A program made the position numbers and the translations under genes. A stretch of DNA of 33,856 bases from Chara braunii (lineage: Eukaryota; Streptophyta; Charophyceae; Charales; Characeae): contig BFEA01000513.1 of assembly GCA_003427395.1 (NCBI GenBank), positions 1,056,561 to 1,090,416 on the forward strand, given 5' to 3'. The notes under the pieces are model-generated. The model worked only from the letters and a program-made list of their open reading frames with translations, ran no database searches and was not told where the DNA came from. Shown here in pieces: positions 8,423-20,300 of this stretch (position 1 is the first letter of the stretch; the number at the start of each line of letters is the position of its first letter).

Positions 8423-8976
8423 ACCGGGGACCAAGTCCCACTTGCAGCGGTTTAGTCGTCAGTTCGGGACCCTGTGTTTTGTGCGACACGTTTCCTGACC
8501 GCTGATTCACATTGATCGTAGGGCGCATGGTCGGTTATGTTTTTCTTCGAACGGAATGGATTGAATGTTGCTATGTAGCGGTTTCCCATTGGCTGTTATA
8601 GTCGGAATGAGCTCTTTCACTCGCAGGGAACGGTCCTCGTCCGTAGCCTGACCCCAGTCGGGCTAGACATGGGGACCGTCCATCGTCTTGTATTTCCACA
8701 GAAACTAAAAGTTTTTCCTGACAATGCCGCTGCCATACCCTTGGTTACCAGACTGACCAGCCTTTCATCATTACTGTCATTCAAGCTAATCTTCTCTGTA
8801 TCGTTCCAATTTTAACGGATGTCCCGAAGGACTCATTACTGTCATTCAGCACGTTATTTTTCGCGATTTAACCCGTCGTTTGTCAACCAGCCGCACATTG
8901 CCACACGAAGTCACACAGTGTCGTGCAGTACTGGCTACAGGAACTAAACCGCTGCAAGTGGGACTTGGTCCCGGGT
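8423..8976. mobile_element. Inverted-repeat element (MITE) nested in the LINE 3' UTR
   Basis: A perfect 30-bp inverted repeat links 8427-8456 (gggaccaagtcccacttgca onward) with 8943-8972. Imperfect extension takes the ends to about 8423 and 8976. The element is ~554 bp with no significant frame. It interrupts the 3' UTR just after the second 100-bp unit. No clear target-site duplication is visible, so the superfamily is undetermined. It inserted after the LINE. Confidence 0.75.
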
Positions 8977-9220
8977 CCAGCGTCCCCAATCTTGTTCCTA
9001 AAAGAAACATTCTCCAAAAAAATTAACACTTGACACTCATGAAAAAAGGAGTGGGGGCTAAGAGACACCCGGGTATGCCTCTAGCCTTCCTTGCACGCCT
9101 ACCTGCCCACCTCTTGCCTACCCCAACTTTCACCAACCCTATAGCACATCCCTGCAGGTAGCCGTGAAAAGAAAACCTGGAGAAGTATCACCCTCAACTC
9201 AAGCAGACCACCCTTTCTGC

Positions 9221-12200
9221 TCATGGTGGGGTACTAATGCGTTCCCCATGACCTATCGTGACCAATAACCATGAACAGAAGGAAATCCTTCCCCTGTCAT
9301 CTACCGCCGCCAAATCTGAACTCCTCCCCCAAGTCTCTTTAAACCATTTCCTTTGATTTGGACCAACACCTCGAGATGTATGCCTGTTCCAGTCGCAAAT
9401 AATTGTCCTTCGTAGGTCTGTAGTAATTCGTTTCTTGATTTGAATATCCGACATGCATTGTCGTCGAAACAACTGATTATTCCTGTCGTCCCAGATTACC
9501 TTCATGATGATCGCTCCAGTCACCTGGGCCACATATTTCCATTCACTCCTGCCATTTTTGCATCCTGTCAAAATCCACTCATCCGACCAGTCGAACGTAT
9601 TCTGTTTAAATTTAACCCATTATTGGATCCACCAATCCCATCTCGATGCTGGGCATGTCAACCATAAGTGTCGTGAAGTCTCCCACCCCCATCTGCACCT
9701 TGGACAGGTAGTGGGTAACTCCATACTTTTGGCTGCTAACCAGACTGCTGATCCTGTGGCCAAAATTGCTTGAAGCCACAGCATGCTAGCTAATTTCTGG
9801 GATGGGAGGCTCTTAAGTTCCACCCACAGGCCTTGCATTTCTTCGTACGATGTCCCCAGTAAACCCTGTTGTGCTCGTCTCTTAAACACTGTGGCAAATG
9901 GGTATTTTTTAACCCTTTGTCTGAGAGTCTCTGTGCCTATTTTTGGCTTATACTCCAACAGGGTCACCGTTCTGCATTTCTCAGAACTAAACCAGCCCAC
10001 TGTTACTGGGTTAATACCAAAGGAGGTGAGTGGTTGTCCTTGCACTAATAATTTCCTCTTCAGTGGGATCAAGAGATTCTTGCTGCAGGCTATAGGTGGT
10101 GTGACCAGTACTTCCTGCGCTTCTGCCACCGAACCCAGTTTTTCCTTGTCCCCTAGAATTATTTCGTTTGTAAAAGCAAAATCCTGAGACTTGTGCCACC
10201 TACATCCTTCGAACCCTCCATCCAATGCTGGGCCTATTATATGCCGGATATCATACTCCCCATACTCGTTCCGCTTCCTCACCCACAGTCCTTCCTCCGG
10301 TATAGAATTAGTGCACAGAATTCTCTTCCAGCTATCAGGAATAGCATCTATTAATTGTTGTCTTTTTTGCTGAACCCCTCTCATTCTTGGCAGTTTCTGT
10401 TTCAGTCCCTCAATCTCAATCCAGTCATGTTTATTCTCATCCCAAATATCCCTCACCCTTACTACACCCTTTTCTATCCAACTTTTGCCAAAATGACCCG
10501 CAGATCCATTCGCTAGAAACATGTCAGACCCTTCGACTCTAATATGAGGATTCTCAAACAGAATTTCTAACAGCACATCATCTCTTGAATTTGGGTGTTC
10601 CTTCTCTGTTGGGATGAGTTTTTTCCAAGCTTTCAAAATGTCCCCCCAGAACTTCGATTTGTCATGAGCTGTTTGTTCACATATGACGGTATCATTAAAC
10701 AAGCCAATGCATCTTCCTGCCTACTCAGACCCCATTCTTCACTTAAGATCTGCAACCCCAATGCCAGCCAAGGTTCATCTTGAGAAGAGGTTAGAGCCTT
10801 AATTGGCCACTTTGCCAAAAGAGCTTGATTCTGTTGTCTAGGGTCTAATACTCCAAGTCCCCCCTGATGTCTAGGAAAGGTTATAGTCTCCCAAGCAACC
10901 TTCAACATATGGCCTTCATGCTCAAGTGCCTCTGGTTTCCAGATGAAACGCCCCGATACTTGCTTTATCCTCTGATAAGCTTGGTCCCCAAGATAGTGAA
11001 CCACCAGTGTGAACCAAAGAACTGATCCTGCCAAACAGGTTAAAACTAAAGCCCGCCCCAACAAGGAGAGATGTCTAGTTTGTTTCCAGCTCAGGATCCT
11101 GCTGCAGTACTTCTCGACCAAAATGGCATCTTGGTACTCAGAATTGTCGGATTGAGAGACTTGCACACCCAAGAACCGTTCTGAAGCATCCGCAGGCACC
11201 ACTTTCAATCCCCAGCTTACTCCCAACTTGTAGGAAGGTGGTAAAAAATAAGTTGATTTATTCCAATTAATAGAGGCCTCAGATAGTTTGCAATAGTCAT
11301 TTAATACCTTTCTTAAGGTTCGTAGTTGTTCTTTCTTGTTCTGGCATGCTATAATTAGGTCATCGGCCAAGGCTCCACCTTTCCATTGGAACCCCATATT
11401 CAATTTCAACCCTTGAATTTCTGAATTCCAACGAATATTATCCAGTAAAATTTCCAAATGAATTACGAACAGCAGAGGGGCTAAAGGGCAGTCTTGTCTT
11501 AAGGAACGCGTGAGGGTGAATTCATCTGATTGTTTGTCATTCACCATTACTGTGGCTATAGACCCTGAATACATCGTTTTAACCCATTGACAGAAAGAGA
11601 ACCCAAAACCCATATGCTTCAGGGTGGTCATCACAAAGGCCCAACCTACGCGGTCATATGCTTTTTCCATATCCAGTAGAAAAACTGCCACGTCCAGGTT
11701 ATCCTTGGTGATGATTTCCAGCGCCTGAATAGTCGATGCTATGTTGTCCATGATACTCCTGTGTTTTACAAAGGCTCCTTGTTCCTTTCCAATAAGGTCA
11801 GGTAAGTACCTAGCTAGGCGTATTGATAGGGTCTTCGCCAACATCTTATACGAAGCATTTAACAGTGAAATCGGTCGCCAATTACGAATCTCTTTCTTAT
11901 CACCCTTTTTATATAGAAGAGAAATAATTCCTTTAGACATGCTCCTAGTCAATTTTTTCCCTGTCAAGACATTGTTAAAAATACTCAGAAGCATAGGTCC
12001 TAACAGCGGCCACAATGCTAGGTAAACTTCAATTGGTAGGCCATCCTCCCCTGGACATTTCCCTTTCGTCATCCTTTTGGCAGCTACTAATAATTCTTCC
12101 AACGATAATGGTCTGTTTAAATCAAGTCACGCTCTGTGAGGTAGCAACTTCTGAGATCGATTCCAAAAGGTGCTTGTAATTTTTAGATCTGTGTCCATAT

Positions 12201-13502
12201 CGTCGTATGGACGACGAGTGGTTAGGATATCTTCAAAGTACAACCTAGCATATTCACACATCTGTTGTAAATCGTTGGAAACCGGAAGTTGGGTTGAGAA
12301 GGGGTGTGAAAGTTCTTTCATTGGGGGGTGGACTTTTTGTAGGATTAAACGCCTTAAGTTTCCTTTGTTAGTCTGTCCCCGGTAACAATATTTTTCTGAT
12401 CAAGCCATTCCTTCCACTGCATTTGGTCCTGAATGTGCATCTGCTCCAATTTAGCCAGACTTCTCCTACTTACTATTGACCAATAGGCATCTGATACATC
12501 ATCTTGTCCAAAGTTCTCTTCCGCAAGTTTAACCCTTTTGATTATGGATCTTTCTTCGTTTTTCCTAGACCGTGTCTTTATCTGTGAGAATACATTGAAA
12601 GTCCTTTGCAGAATGTAGATTCCTACTTCCAACCAATCTCGTTCAAACAGTTCTCTGGCTTCCATCCATAAGGCTAATTGGTGTTGCGCCCAAGTTATTA
12701 CTCCCGAGTCTTTTAACAAGGAGACGTTCAGTTTATACTAAGAAGGGCCACGTCTGGGAGCTTCACTGATATGAAACTCTGCTACTACAGGTCTGTGATC
12801 CGACATGTCTGAAAAAAGTATTTCCACCGCAGTACATTCTTGCCACGGATGACCTTTCATCAGGACGAAATCTAACCTCCTTCGAGTTGGCAGTGTCTGA
12901 GACCCGAACCACGTATACTCCTGAGCGTGCGGGTTCATAATTTTATAGGCGTCCAACAAATTATTAGCAATCATAAAACTCTGTAGCAATCTGCTATCTG
13001 ATCTGATGGAGCCTACTTTCGGGTTGTCCAGACCGGGATTCAGTATCGTGTTCCAGTCAGCTGCGATAATGAGGTTATCAGAGTTCGGAATGATTCCAGG
13101 TAGTTCAGTTAAAAATTTTAACATTTCGTTATACTCATACGAGATGTAGATAGACATCACAGACCAGTCCCTAGAGCCCACCTCAAATTTCACCCACACC
13201 CAGCGTCCCCATAAGTCCACAGCAGAGTCCAAGATCACCGCATTTAGTTCCTTATGAATAAGTATCGCAGTCCCGCCTTTTGTGCCTTGAGCCGGGGACC
13301 AAAATTGTTGCCCGGTCCACCAGTTTTCTGCCTCACTACAGCGCCTTTCATCTAATTTGGTTTCTTGTATACAAGCCACCTGGATTTTTTTCTCGTGAAT
13401 CCAGGATTTAAGACGGCTGCGTTTCTGTTTGTGATTCGTGTCACAGAGACCCCTTACGTTCCATGAGGCAAGTTTTAATTTACCTCTAAAAGGCATGTGC
13501 AT
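9221..13502 (-). pseudogene. LINE ORF2: APE endonuclease - reverse transcriptase - zf-RVT
   Basis: ATG at 13502-13500. The endonuclease (13502 to 12741) shows ASWNVRGL, CIQETKLD, AADWNTILNPGLD, RRRLDFVL and SDHRPVV, the metal and catalytic positions of the APE family. TAG at 12740-12738 stops the frame; homology to the other LINE (KLNV-LKD) continues in frame past it. A frameshift occurs near 12360 and TGA lies at 12129-12127. The reverse transcriptase (12102 to 10633) shows KKGDKKEIRNWRPISLLN, FLLDMEKAYDRVGWAF, LRQDCPLAPLLF and GALADDL (Asp-Asp at 11364-11359). A frameshift occurs near 10680. The connector and the zinc site CPRC-x8-H-x4-C (9720-9660) follow, then TAA at 9622-9620 and the tail to the stop at 9221. 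The product would nick DNA and copy its own RNA. Three in-frame stops and two frameshifts make it a pseudogene as read. Confidence 0.92.
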
Positions 13503-15652
13503 AAATCTTGTCGTCTGATACCTGGATGCGGCTCCCTTGTCCCCCCTCCGGTTGCTTCCTCCTCCTAGGCTCTTCCCCACGTGAGGGACTCTCCCATGAC
13601 TCCTGAGTTAACGTCTGTAACTGGGCTGTCAGCAGCGAGTCTCTAAGTGCCGAGGTGGAGAGCCAGTCCGCTATAACAACGGCTAACACTCCTGGAATAA
13701 CCCTGATAGCTTGCAGGTCAGGATTCAATGGCGATGACAAGGCGACTAGGGGGAACCAGCTTTTGTGCTGCCCTGCGATGATGTCGTTTGTCTCGTTAGT
13801 CATCTGGATCTCCATTGGGACGTAGTAAAAACGCACTTTTCCCCTTTCGTGTTTTCCACAGTTTGTCCTTCAACGTTTGGGGAATTATATGAATTTTTAA
13901 TCCTTATGGAATAAGACTGGACACCTTTTTCACAATCACGTTTCCGGTAAGAGACGTGTTTGCGTTTGAGGTGACCATTTCCAGGCATCCATAATTCGCC
14001 AGTGAGGCCAAAACCATCATGCCTTTGTCTGATTTTGCACATAAGAGAGGAACCAACACCTTCGGAATATCCTTCTCTCCCCTTCCCAAGGTAATGCGAG
14101 GTTCCAATTCTTTTGGAACCGCATGATGACCCGCCTTTCGATTACCAGAATCCCTGTTTGCCAGGGTCCCCCGTCCTGTTTCCGAGTCGGATGCAACACT
14201 ATTCCGCTCGCTCCTGGTTCCGGCGTCTGCACGGTCGGGGGACCGAGTCCTCAACCGCTTGAAGGGAGAGTGTTCGCTCCTTTTTGCTTTGTCTTTGCCA
14301 ATAACCACTCTCACAGTCTGTGCCAGCATATTACGACCAGCCTCCCCCACCGTTGAACTATTTTCCCCTGCCTCCCCTTCACCGTTCTCTGCATTTCTTT
14401 TGGGTCCCTCATCGTTACTCTCAGAATCAGCATTGGACTTCGATCTTGTATTGGACTTCGAATCCGAGTGAGTCTCTGAACGAGATTTGAGTATACTTTT
14501 TTTTCCCTTACCCCCACTCGAGCTCCCCTTCACCCTCAATCGGGACTTAGCCGAATCACCCGACTCGTGGTGAGATCGAGGTCTCGATCTTGATCGTGAA
14601 TTCGATTTAGATCTAGATTTTGATTTTGATTTCGATCCCGATCTTGAAGTTGACCTCCCTCTTGGTTTTGCCTCTGAGTGTTGATTTTTCAGCCCATAAT
14701 TGTTCCTTGGAAACCCTGATTGTCGGCGGACAGGGAATCTCCTGAAACCTGTCAACGGAGGATCTTCTCCAAGCGACACAAAACCTGAAAAGGGGGGGTC
14801 TGGTGGGTAAACCTTTTGCTTCATTTGAGCCACAAAGGGGTCGGGGTCCTCGAAAGCAGGACAACATTCGTCCTTTTCCGTGTGATAATTCACTCGACAG
14901 GCCGAACACCTAGGTGTGACCGCTGAAATAACTTCGAAATAGTAATCTCCTTGACCAGGGATCCCCACCAACAATCTCGACGTCATTGCCTTACGGGCCT
15001 TGAGTTCGAGATCAAACCGTACTGTACCCAATTCAGGTTCATCTTCATACTCTTCAAACGGATGAACTTTTAGAACTGACCCTAAGGACTTTTCAACATC
15101 TGTCTGCAGAATTGCGAGCAGCTGGAGGGGCACGCGAGGGCATCGGATCCAAAAAAAATTGGACTCGGCTTCCTTGAAATCCTTCATTTCTGCTAGGGAC
15201 ATCCATGGGAGGAAGGTAAGTTTGTATGTTTTATTCCCCATCCACAAAGTCTTCCTTCTTCTGTTTTAACCAATTGATAACGGAGGTATGGGAGGAGACG
15301 AAGGAGGCCAAATTTTTTTCTTCGTTCTGATACCTACCCCTTTTTACCGAATCGGCTATTAGACCAGCATCATACCACGAGTCTTCGTAAATGCGAACGA
15401 GTTTTTTTTCAAGTCGTTCGATAATATTGATGCTCTCTCCTGAAAAAGAATCGTAATCGTGTGTTCCCTCAACCAATTAAGGTTGAGTTCCGAAAAACCT
15501 TCGTTTAAATCAAATCGTGCGAAGTCCTCCCCCAATTCGACGATCCCTATATCCAGACCGGAAGGTAAGATACCATCCTTATAACAGGCTTCGAACAACG
15601 AGGTGAGTTGTTTCTTCTCCTCATTCGTGTAAACCTTCTTTTTCGAAGCCAT
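13486..15652 (-). pseudogene. LINE ORF1: DUF4283-like / zinc knuckle / SR-rich RNA-binding protein
   Basis: The likely ATG is at 15652-15650 (MASKKKVYTNEEKK). Coding potential passes through four frame changes, near 15450, 15240, 13930 and 13840, each with the two frames overlapping. The region 15247-14860 resembles the DUF4283 (RRM-like) module of plant LINE and related proteins: KTYKLTFLPWMS, FFWIRCPRVPLQLL, then GTVRFDLELKARKA. It is followed by a CCHC-like knuckle, C-x2-C-x4-H-x5-CC (about 14908-14861). At 14659-14408 lies a run of Arg-Ser and Lys-Ser dipeptides (84 residues) like splicing-factor SR domains. The C-terminal part ends in SRIQV and the stop at 13486, overlapping the ORF2 start by 17 nt. 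The predicted role is nucleic-acid-binding packaging of LINE RNA. Confidence 0.8.
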
Positions 15653-16248
15653 ACTATGCATCCTCGGCGGAAAAACCACCAATACAGCGAAACGTGCCGG
15701 TCCAATTCTTAAATAATAAGACCTCTTATTAATATAGTAGTCAACATTAATTACCACCTTCCATACAATCCAAGCCGGGAGTAACAAAAGGGAGAAAGGA
15801 AAGGCCATGAGAAATAAGATATGAGATATATCTCCAATCTTCAGCAAACCTCAAAGCCTTCACAGTGTCAATTCCTGCGTAATATGGTTGTCTTGAAATT
15901 ATTAGAGAATTCGGTTCGCGAGCAGCTCCGCAACGGAGCCAATTCACTCTGGTAGTCTGGGCATCAGTTTACATTAACTCCAGTTGTTGATATTCAACCC
16001 TCCGAAGGGTGTCACATGCAGGCCTTTCCGGACCGTTCACGGGTAGAGCCCACCTGACCTTGTAGGTCGTTGCTATTCTAGGTGAACGCAAAGCCCCTAC
16101 CCTAACCTCCATAGCCTTAGCCATGGGGTTGAACAACATCGTTGATAACCTCGAAGTTACCGAGCATGATAGCGCAGTGGTACCGAGGTGACAACCGCAG
16201 GGAGTGGCGCGTTAGCGCTACCGCAAGCGGTGCCCGATTCGACCTTAT
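15653..16248 (-). other. LINE 5' UTR
   Basis: Sequence between the 13-bp target-site duplication and the presumed ORF1 ATG. It should contain the internal promoter of the element. A small inverted repeat (aataaga / tcttatt) lies around 15714-15730. No further frame is convincing. Confidence 0.5.
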
Positions 16249-16331
16249 ATATAGGTGTTTCCGTTATCCGACCGTTCGTCTCCATTGAGATCAACGGTAT
16301 CATGGTATTAGTTCGGTAAGTCTAGGTTTTT

Positions 16332-16512
16332 TTCAGGTATTTTTTTCCCCCAACCGTCTGCATTTCTCCACAAACATGGTCCGGTTCGCGCGCCGAATCT
16401 TTACAAATCCTCACCTGGCCCTGGCAGTCCCGTGCTGCCAGCTTTTCAGGTCCCCCCCCCCCCCCAACTGTCTGCACTTCTCCACAAGCATGCCCGGATT
16501 CGCGCGTCGAAT
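16332..16512 (+). repeat. Tandem duplication, period ~113 bp, with C-run
   Basis: ttcaggt, a pyrimidine run, caac(c/t)gtctgca(t/c)ttctcc, acaa(a/g)catg and ggttcgcgcg(c/t)cgaat occur at 16332-16400 and again at 16445-16512. The second copy has a 14-C run at 16452-16465. Confidence 0.8.
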
Positions 16513-16631
16513 GTTCTGTGCTGCTGGTTGCGGGCTACCGTAGTCTCTTCCCGTCGGCCTGGCTCGCCAGTTCTCGATGCAGCGTTTGGCCGTGCAGTGT
16601 AGCCAGGTATGTCTGTTGCAGCGCGCAATAG

Positions 16632-16742
16632 CTACCGTCTTCCCCAGAACATATCGCACCCTAAAAATGAATGTATACAAGCTATATTTTCGGCCAGATA
16701 CAGCCAAAATAAGGGTGCGTTGTGTTCGGGGGAAGACGATAG
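16632..16742. mobile_element. 111-bp palindromic MITE
   Basis: The left arm (ctaccgtcttccccagaaca, continuing to cgcaccct) pairs with the right arm at 16712-16742, 27 of 31 bases matching, around an AT-rich centre. Size and structure fit a very short MITE or foldback unit. No target-site duplication could be established. Confidence 0.55.
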
Positions 16743-17039
16743 GGTCTTTCGAGAGTGGAGAGTGAGAATGTGCGGGGAGGTTTTGCGGAGATGTGCAGAA
16801 ATGGTGTTGAGTTTCCTGAACTGCACAACACGTCCAGATTCAGGCACGTTGTTGGTGGTACTTGGCCCCAGCTCGCCTCAATTTCCCGTTTTTTTCGCTT
16901 TTTCTAATTCTAATGCAAATGTGGAAACTCTGACCGTGCAAAATGAAACTGAATCCTTCGTTGTTGAGACTGAATCCTTTGTTAGAACATGGAAAGATAC
17001 ATAGCCATCTTCCTTTTTTTTTTTTCTTTTTTTTTTTAC
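16743..17039. other. Intergenic with module copy D and T-runs
   Basis: Bases 16938-17010 repeat the module core (aaaatgaaactgaatcc, partly doubled, then catggaaagatacatagccat). T-runs follow at 17012-17038, immediately before the second LINE. Confidence 0.55.
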
Positions 17040-17137
17040 ATTGGAATTGGGCTGGTTGCCGGGCCACTGCCGTCCTGGCTGCGCCACGCCCTAGCGTGGT
17101 ATCCGTTAATTAAAATCACGACGGATAGTTTCCGAAA

Positions 17138-17347
17138 ATGGTTACGGTTGTGGAGATACCTAATTGGATAGCCGGTTCGGAAGCAGGGCCGGTTCTTTCG
17201 TATGACCTGTTTCGAGCTCAAGTATTCCTGGGTGGCCTTGGTCAGCCAAGGGTTGATCAAGCGCAGAAGGATAACAGTTTCTTAGCATATGACTTGTCCC
17301 GTATCCAAGTAACAGGCAGTGCTGCTCGATCTGATGGTGATACCTAA
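17138..17347 (+). pseudogene. LINE ORF1 C-terminal remnant
   Basis: An open frame of 69 codons ending TAA at 17345-17347, overlapping the ORF2 ATG at 17334 by 14 nt in another frame. Its end contains SRIQV, as does the end of ORF1 in the other LINE (near 13525), at the same place relative to ORF2. The upstream part of ORF1 is missing. Confidence 0.6.
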
Positions 17348-20300
17348 TAAGGTGCGCCTTGCAACGTGGAACATGAAAGGACTCGGTGACACTGCTAACA
17401 GACAAAAACGATCTAGACTTTTAGTCTGGATTCATTCAGCGAACGCACATATAATAGGATTACAAGAAACTAAGTTAGATGCAGACAAAATTGATGAAAT
17501 GCGGCCTTGGTGGGCCGGGCCTCAGATATGGGCTCCGGCAGACAGCTCAAAAGGTGGAGTAGCTATTTTAATCCATAAGGATCTGGACTGTGAAATTATT
17601 GATCAATATGTGGATCCTGGAGGCCGTTGGGCCTGGGTTAAAACACTGGTGGACGCAGAGGAATCGACCATCATGTCGGTTTATGCCCCAGCCATGTACA
17701 CAGAGAGATTATCCTTTTTTGCCAACCTACAAACCTACATTCCAGATGTAGAGAACCTAGCGATTTTGGGAGATTGGAATACCACCCTGAATCCAGGGTT
17801 GGATTCCCCTACCCCCTTCCCGCTACGCGCAGACAACACCATGTTAATGACTCGATTGGAGGTCCAATCACTGACCGATACCTACAGGGTCATGAACCCG
17901 GACGACCATGGATTTACCTGGTTTGGTCCTCACCCTTCAGAGACCGCACCCCAGCCCTGTCGCAGACTGGGCTTCATTGGGACTAGGGGGGTGTTGTGGG
18001 ATCGCTGCATATTTGTTGATGTGCTATTTTCTTCAGTATCAGACCACTATCCAGTGGTGGCAGACATCGTGGCTAAGGACACGATCCAAAAAGCTCACCC
18101 ACCCTTTCGTTTAAACGTGAATAAATTAAAGGATAAAGGGATTCCGGAGTGGGTATCCAGGTAGATGAAGGAATGGCTAAAGGTCAAACCTTTATTTGAT
18201 TCAGAGGACCACTGGGCTGACATGGGTATTGGGATAGTAAAGGAAGCCTTGATAGTCTTCTCTCGAATGAAAGCAGCCAATAGAAAATGGAAGGAAGTAA
18301 AACTCCAGCAAACGATTTTCCAGACGGAGTCACAAATGGGTCTGGACCCGTTTGCTGAGTACTACTGGTCCAAAAAAAGAAAAATTCTCTGTGTCAGTTG
18401 GAAACTTTGGAATTGCAGACTCAGTGCAGAGACAGACATATTGGCTGGTGTGGCTTAGACTGCGTGGGATAGTCGGGTATGACAGGATGACAAAGCTCAC
18501 ATTCCGTACCCTGATCCTAAAACAGTCTAGACCACTAATAAGAGAACTTTCTCATCCATTTGACATGACAATCAATTCAACAACAGAAACGGCAGACATG
18601 TGTCGGTATGCACTGGATTATTTTCGCGACATTGTCTCAATCAGGAGGCCACTGGACCATTTTCACTCAGATCTGTCGGTCGACTCCCGTTTCTGGGACA
18701 GTCTGTCAGTCTGTATTGGTGCTGAATCTACAAAAGCTCTGGAATCCCCTCTGATGGTAGGCGAGCTCCACTGTGCGGTCAAATAGATGGCCCTAGGTAA
18801 ATGCCCAGGCTTGGATGGACTCCTAGTGGAGCTATTCCTTAACACTTGGGACGTTTTCGGGCCATTTCTCTGTGAAATGTATAAAAAAGCCCTAAGAACA
18901 GGCTCTCTCCCACCTAATATAGTGAAAGGAGTAATTCCCCTTCTCTACAAGAAAGGAGATAAGAAGGAAGTTAAAAACTGTCGTCCTATCTCGGTTCTCA
19001 ACATAGTGTATAAGATCTTAGCTAAAGCCCTGACAATTAGACTTGCCACAGAGCTTCCACAGTTAGTAGGCTGGGAGCAAGGGGCCTTTGTCAAAGGCAG
19101 ATCAATATTTGAAAATATTTTAACATCAATTCAAGCCCTTGAGATAATTAGCTCTGAGAAGAGAGATGTCGTAGTCTTGCTATTAGACATGGAAAAAGCC
19201 TACGACAAGGTGGGGTGGGCCTTTGTTTCCATCACACTGTCAAAAATGGGCTTTGGAACCGGCTTCTCTAATTGGATTCATGCGATGTATGCTAATGCAG
19301 TGTCAATAGTGATGGTGAATGGACAATTATGTGACGAATTCCGACTCACACGCTCTCTCAGGCAAGGATGCCATTTGGCCCCATTGCTCTTCGTCCACCA
19401 ACTGGAAGTCATGTTTGATAACATTAGAAAGAACCCAGCAATCATAGGACTTCAGATTAACCCGTCCCTTCAGTGGAAAGGTGGTGCGCTGGCCGACGAC
19501 CTAACGGTCACCTGCGAGAACTCCACCAACTCCTTAGTAGAACTTAAGTCAATTATAGATGAATATCCTATACTTTCATAAGCTTCGATAAATTGGACAA
19601 AGTCGGCTTACTTTCTACTAACCCAATTCACCCTTAAAGTGGATTGGGGCCTCAGACTGGTTCCAGCGGAGAACTTCGAAAGATTTTTGGGAGTCCAAGT
19701 TGCCCTCTCCGACTGCTCCAAGGTCCAAGATCAACTACTGGCTGACAGGGTAACTGCACGGATTCAAGGATGGGTCAAAAGCTACAAACTGTCGATTTTT
19801 GGTAGGGTACTGGTCCTCTCGGCGGCGGCTTTCTCGATCCTGTGGTTCCCTTTATCTATCTGCCTCCTGGGTAAGGAAGCTTACAATTCGATCAAAAGAG
19901 TTTCGGCCAAGTATCTCTGGAAGCCGATGGTGGAAGAAGACCAAGGATTCATTACCAAAGCAGCATGGGAGACTATCACTCTCCCTCGCACCGAAGGCGG
20001 CCTAGGCCTTTTGGACCCACAGACACAGAATCTATCCTTGCTGGCCAAATGGATCTTTAAAGCTCTATTTGAAGATCCCTTAAAGATGTGGGTGCGGTTG
20101 GCGGAGTACATATTGGCAAAGGAATGAAATCTGTCAGCCCCCGGAGATGTGTGGAGAGTGTCTCTGATCCCCTCCTTCGTGAACAGAAGACTCAAGTCCA
20201 GGGTTTGGCGAGGTATTATGTTTGCATGGAAAAAGCTATTTCCACGTCCACTTCGACCTCCTAGCTCAAGACTGGAAATTGCAGATCAATGCCTCTTTGA

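Larger units (their letters stand above)
8181..16248 (-). mobile_element. Near-complete L1-like LINE retrotransposon (minus strand)
   Basis: The element is bounded by atataggtgtttc at 8168-8180 and 16249-16261, an exact 13-bp target-site duplication. Its 3' end on the minus strand is an A-rich tail (plus-strand T run 8181-8201). From 5' to 3' it has a ~600-bp 5' UTR, ORF1 (15652 to 13486), an overlapping ORF2 (13502 to 9221) and a 3' UTR. The 3' UTR contains a 100-bp tandem duplication and an inserted inverted-repeat element (8423-8976). Without that insertion it is about 7.5 kb, a normal size for a full plant L1-type element. Both ORFs carry stops and frameshifts, so the copy is not autonomous. 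The exact duplication suggests fairly recent insertion, or that many of the frame breaks are sequencing errors. Confidence 0.9.

Noticed and set aside
16165-16245. tRNA-like A box (tagcgcagtggta) and B-box-like cgattcgacc
   Set aside because: No cloverleaf can be drawn with a proper acceptor stem and anticodon arm. It lies antisense in the LINE 5' UTR.
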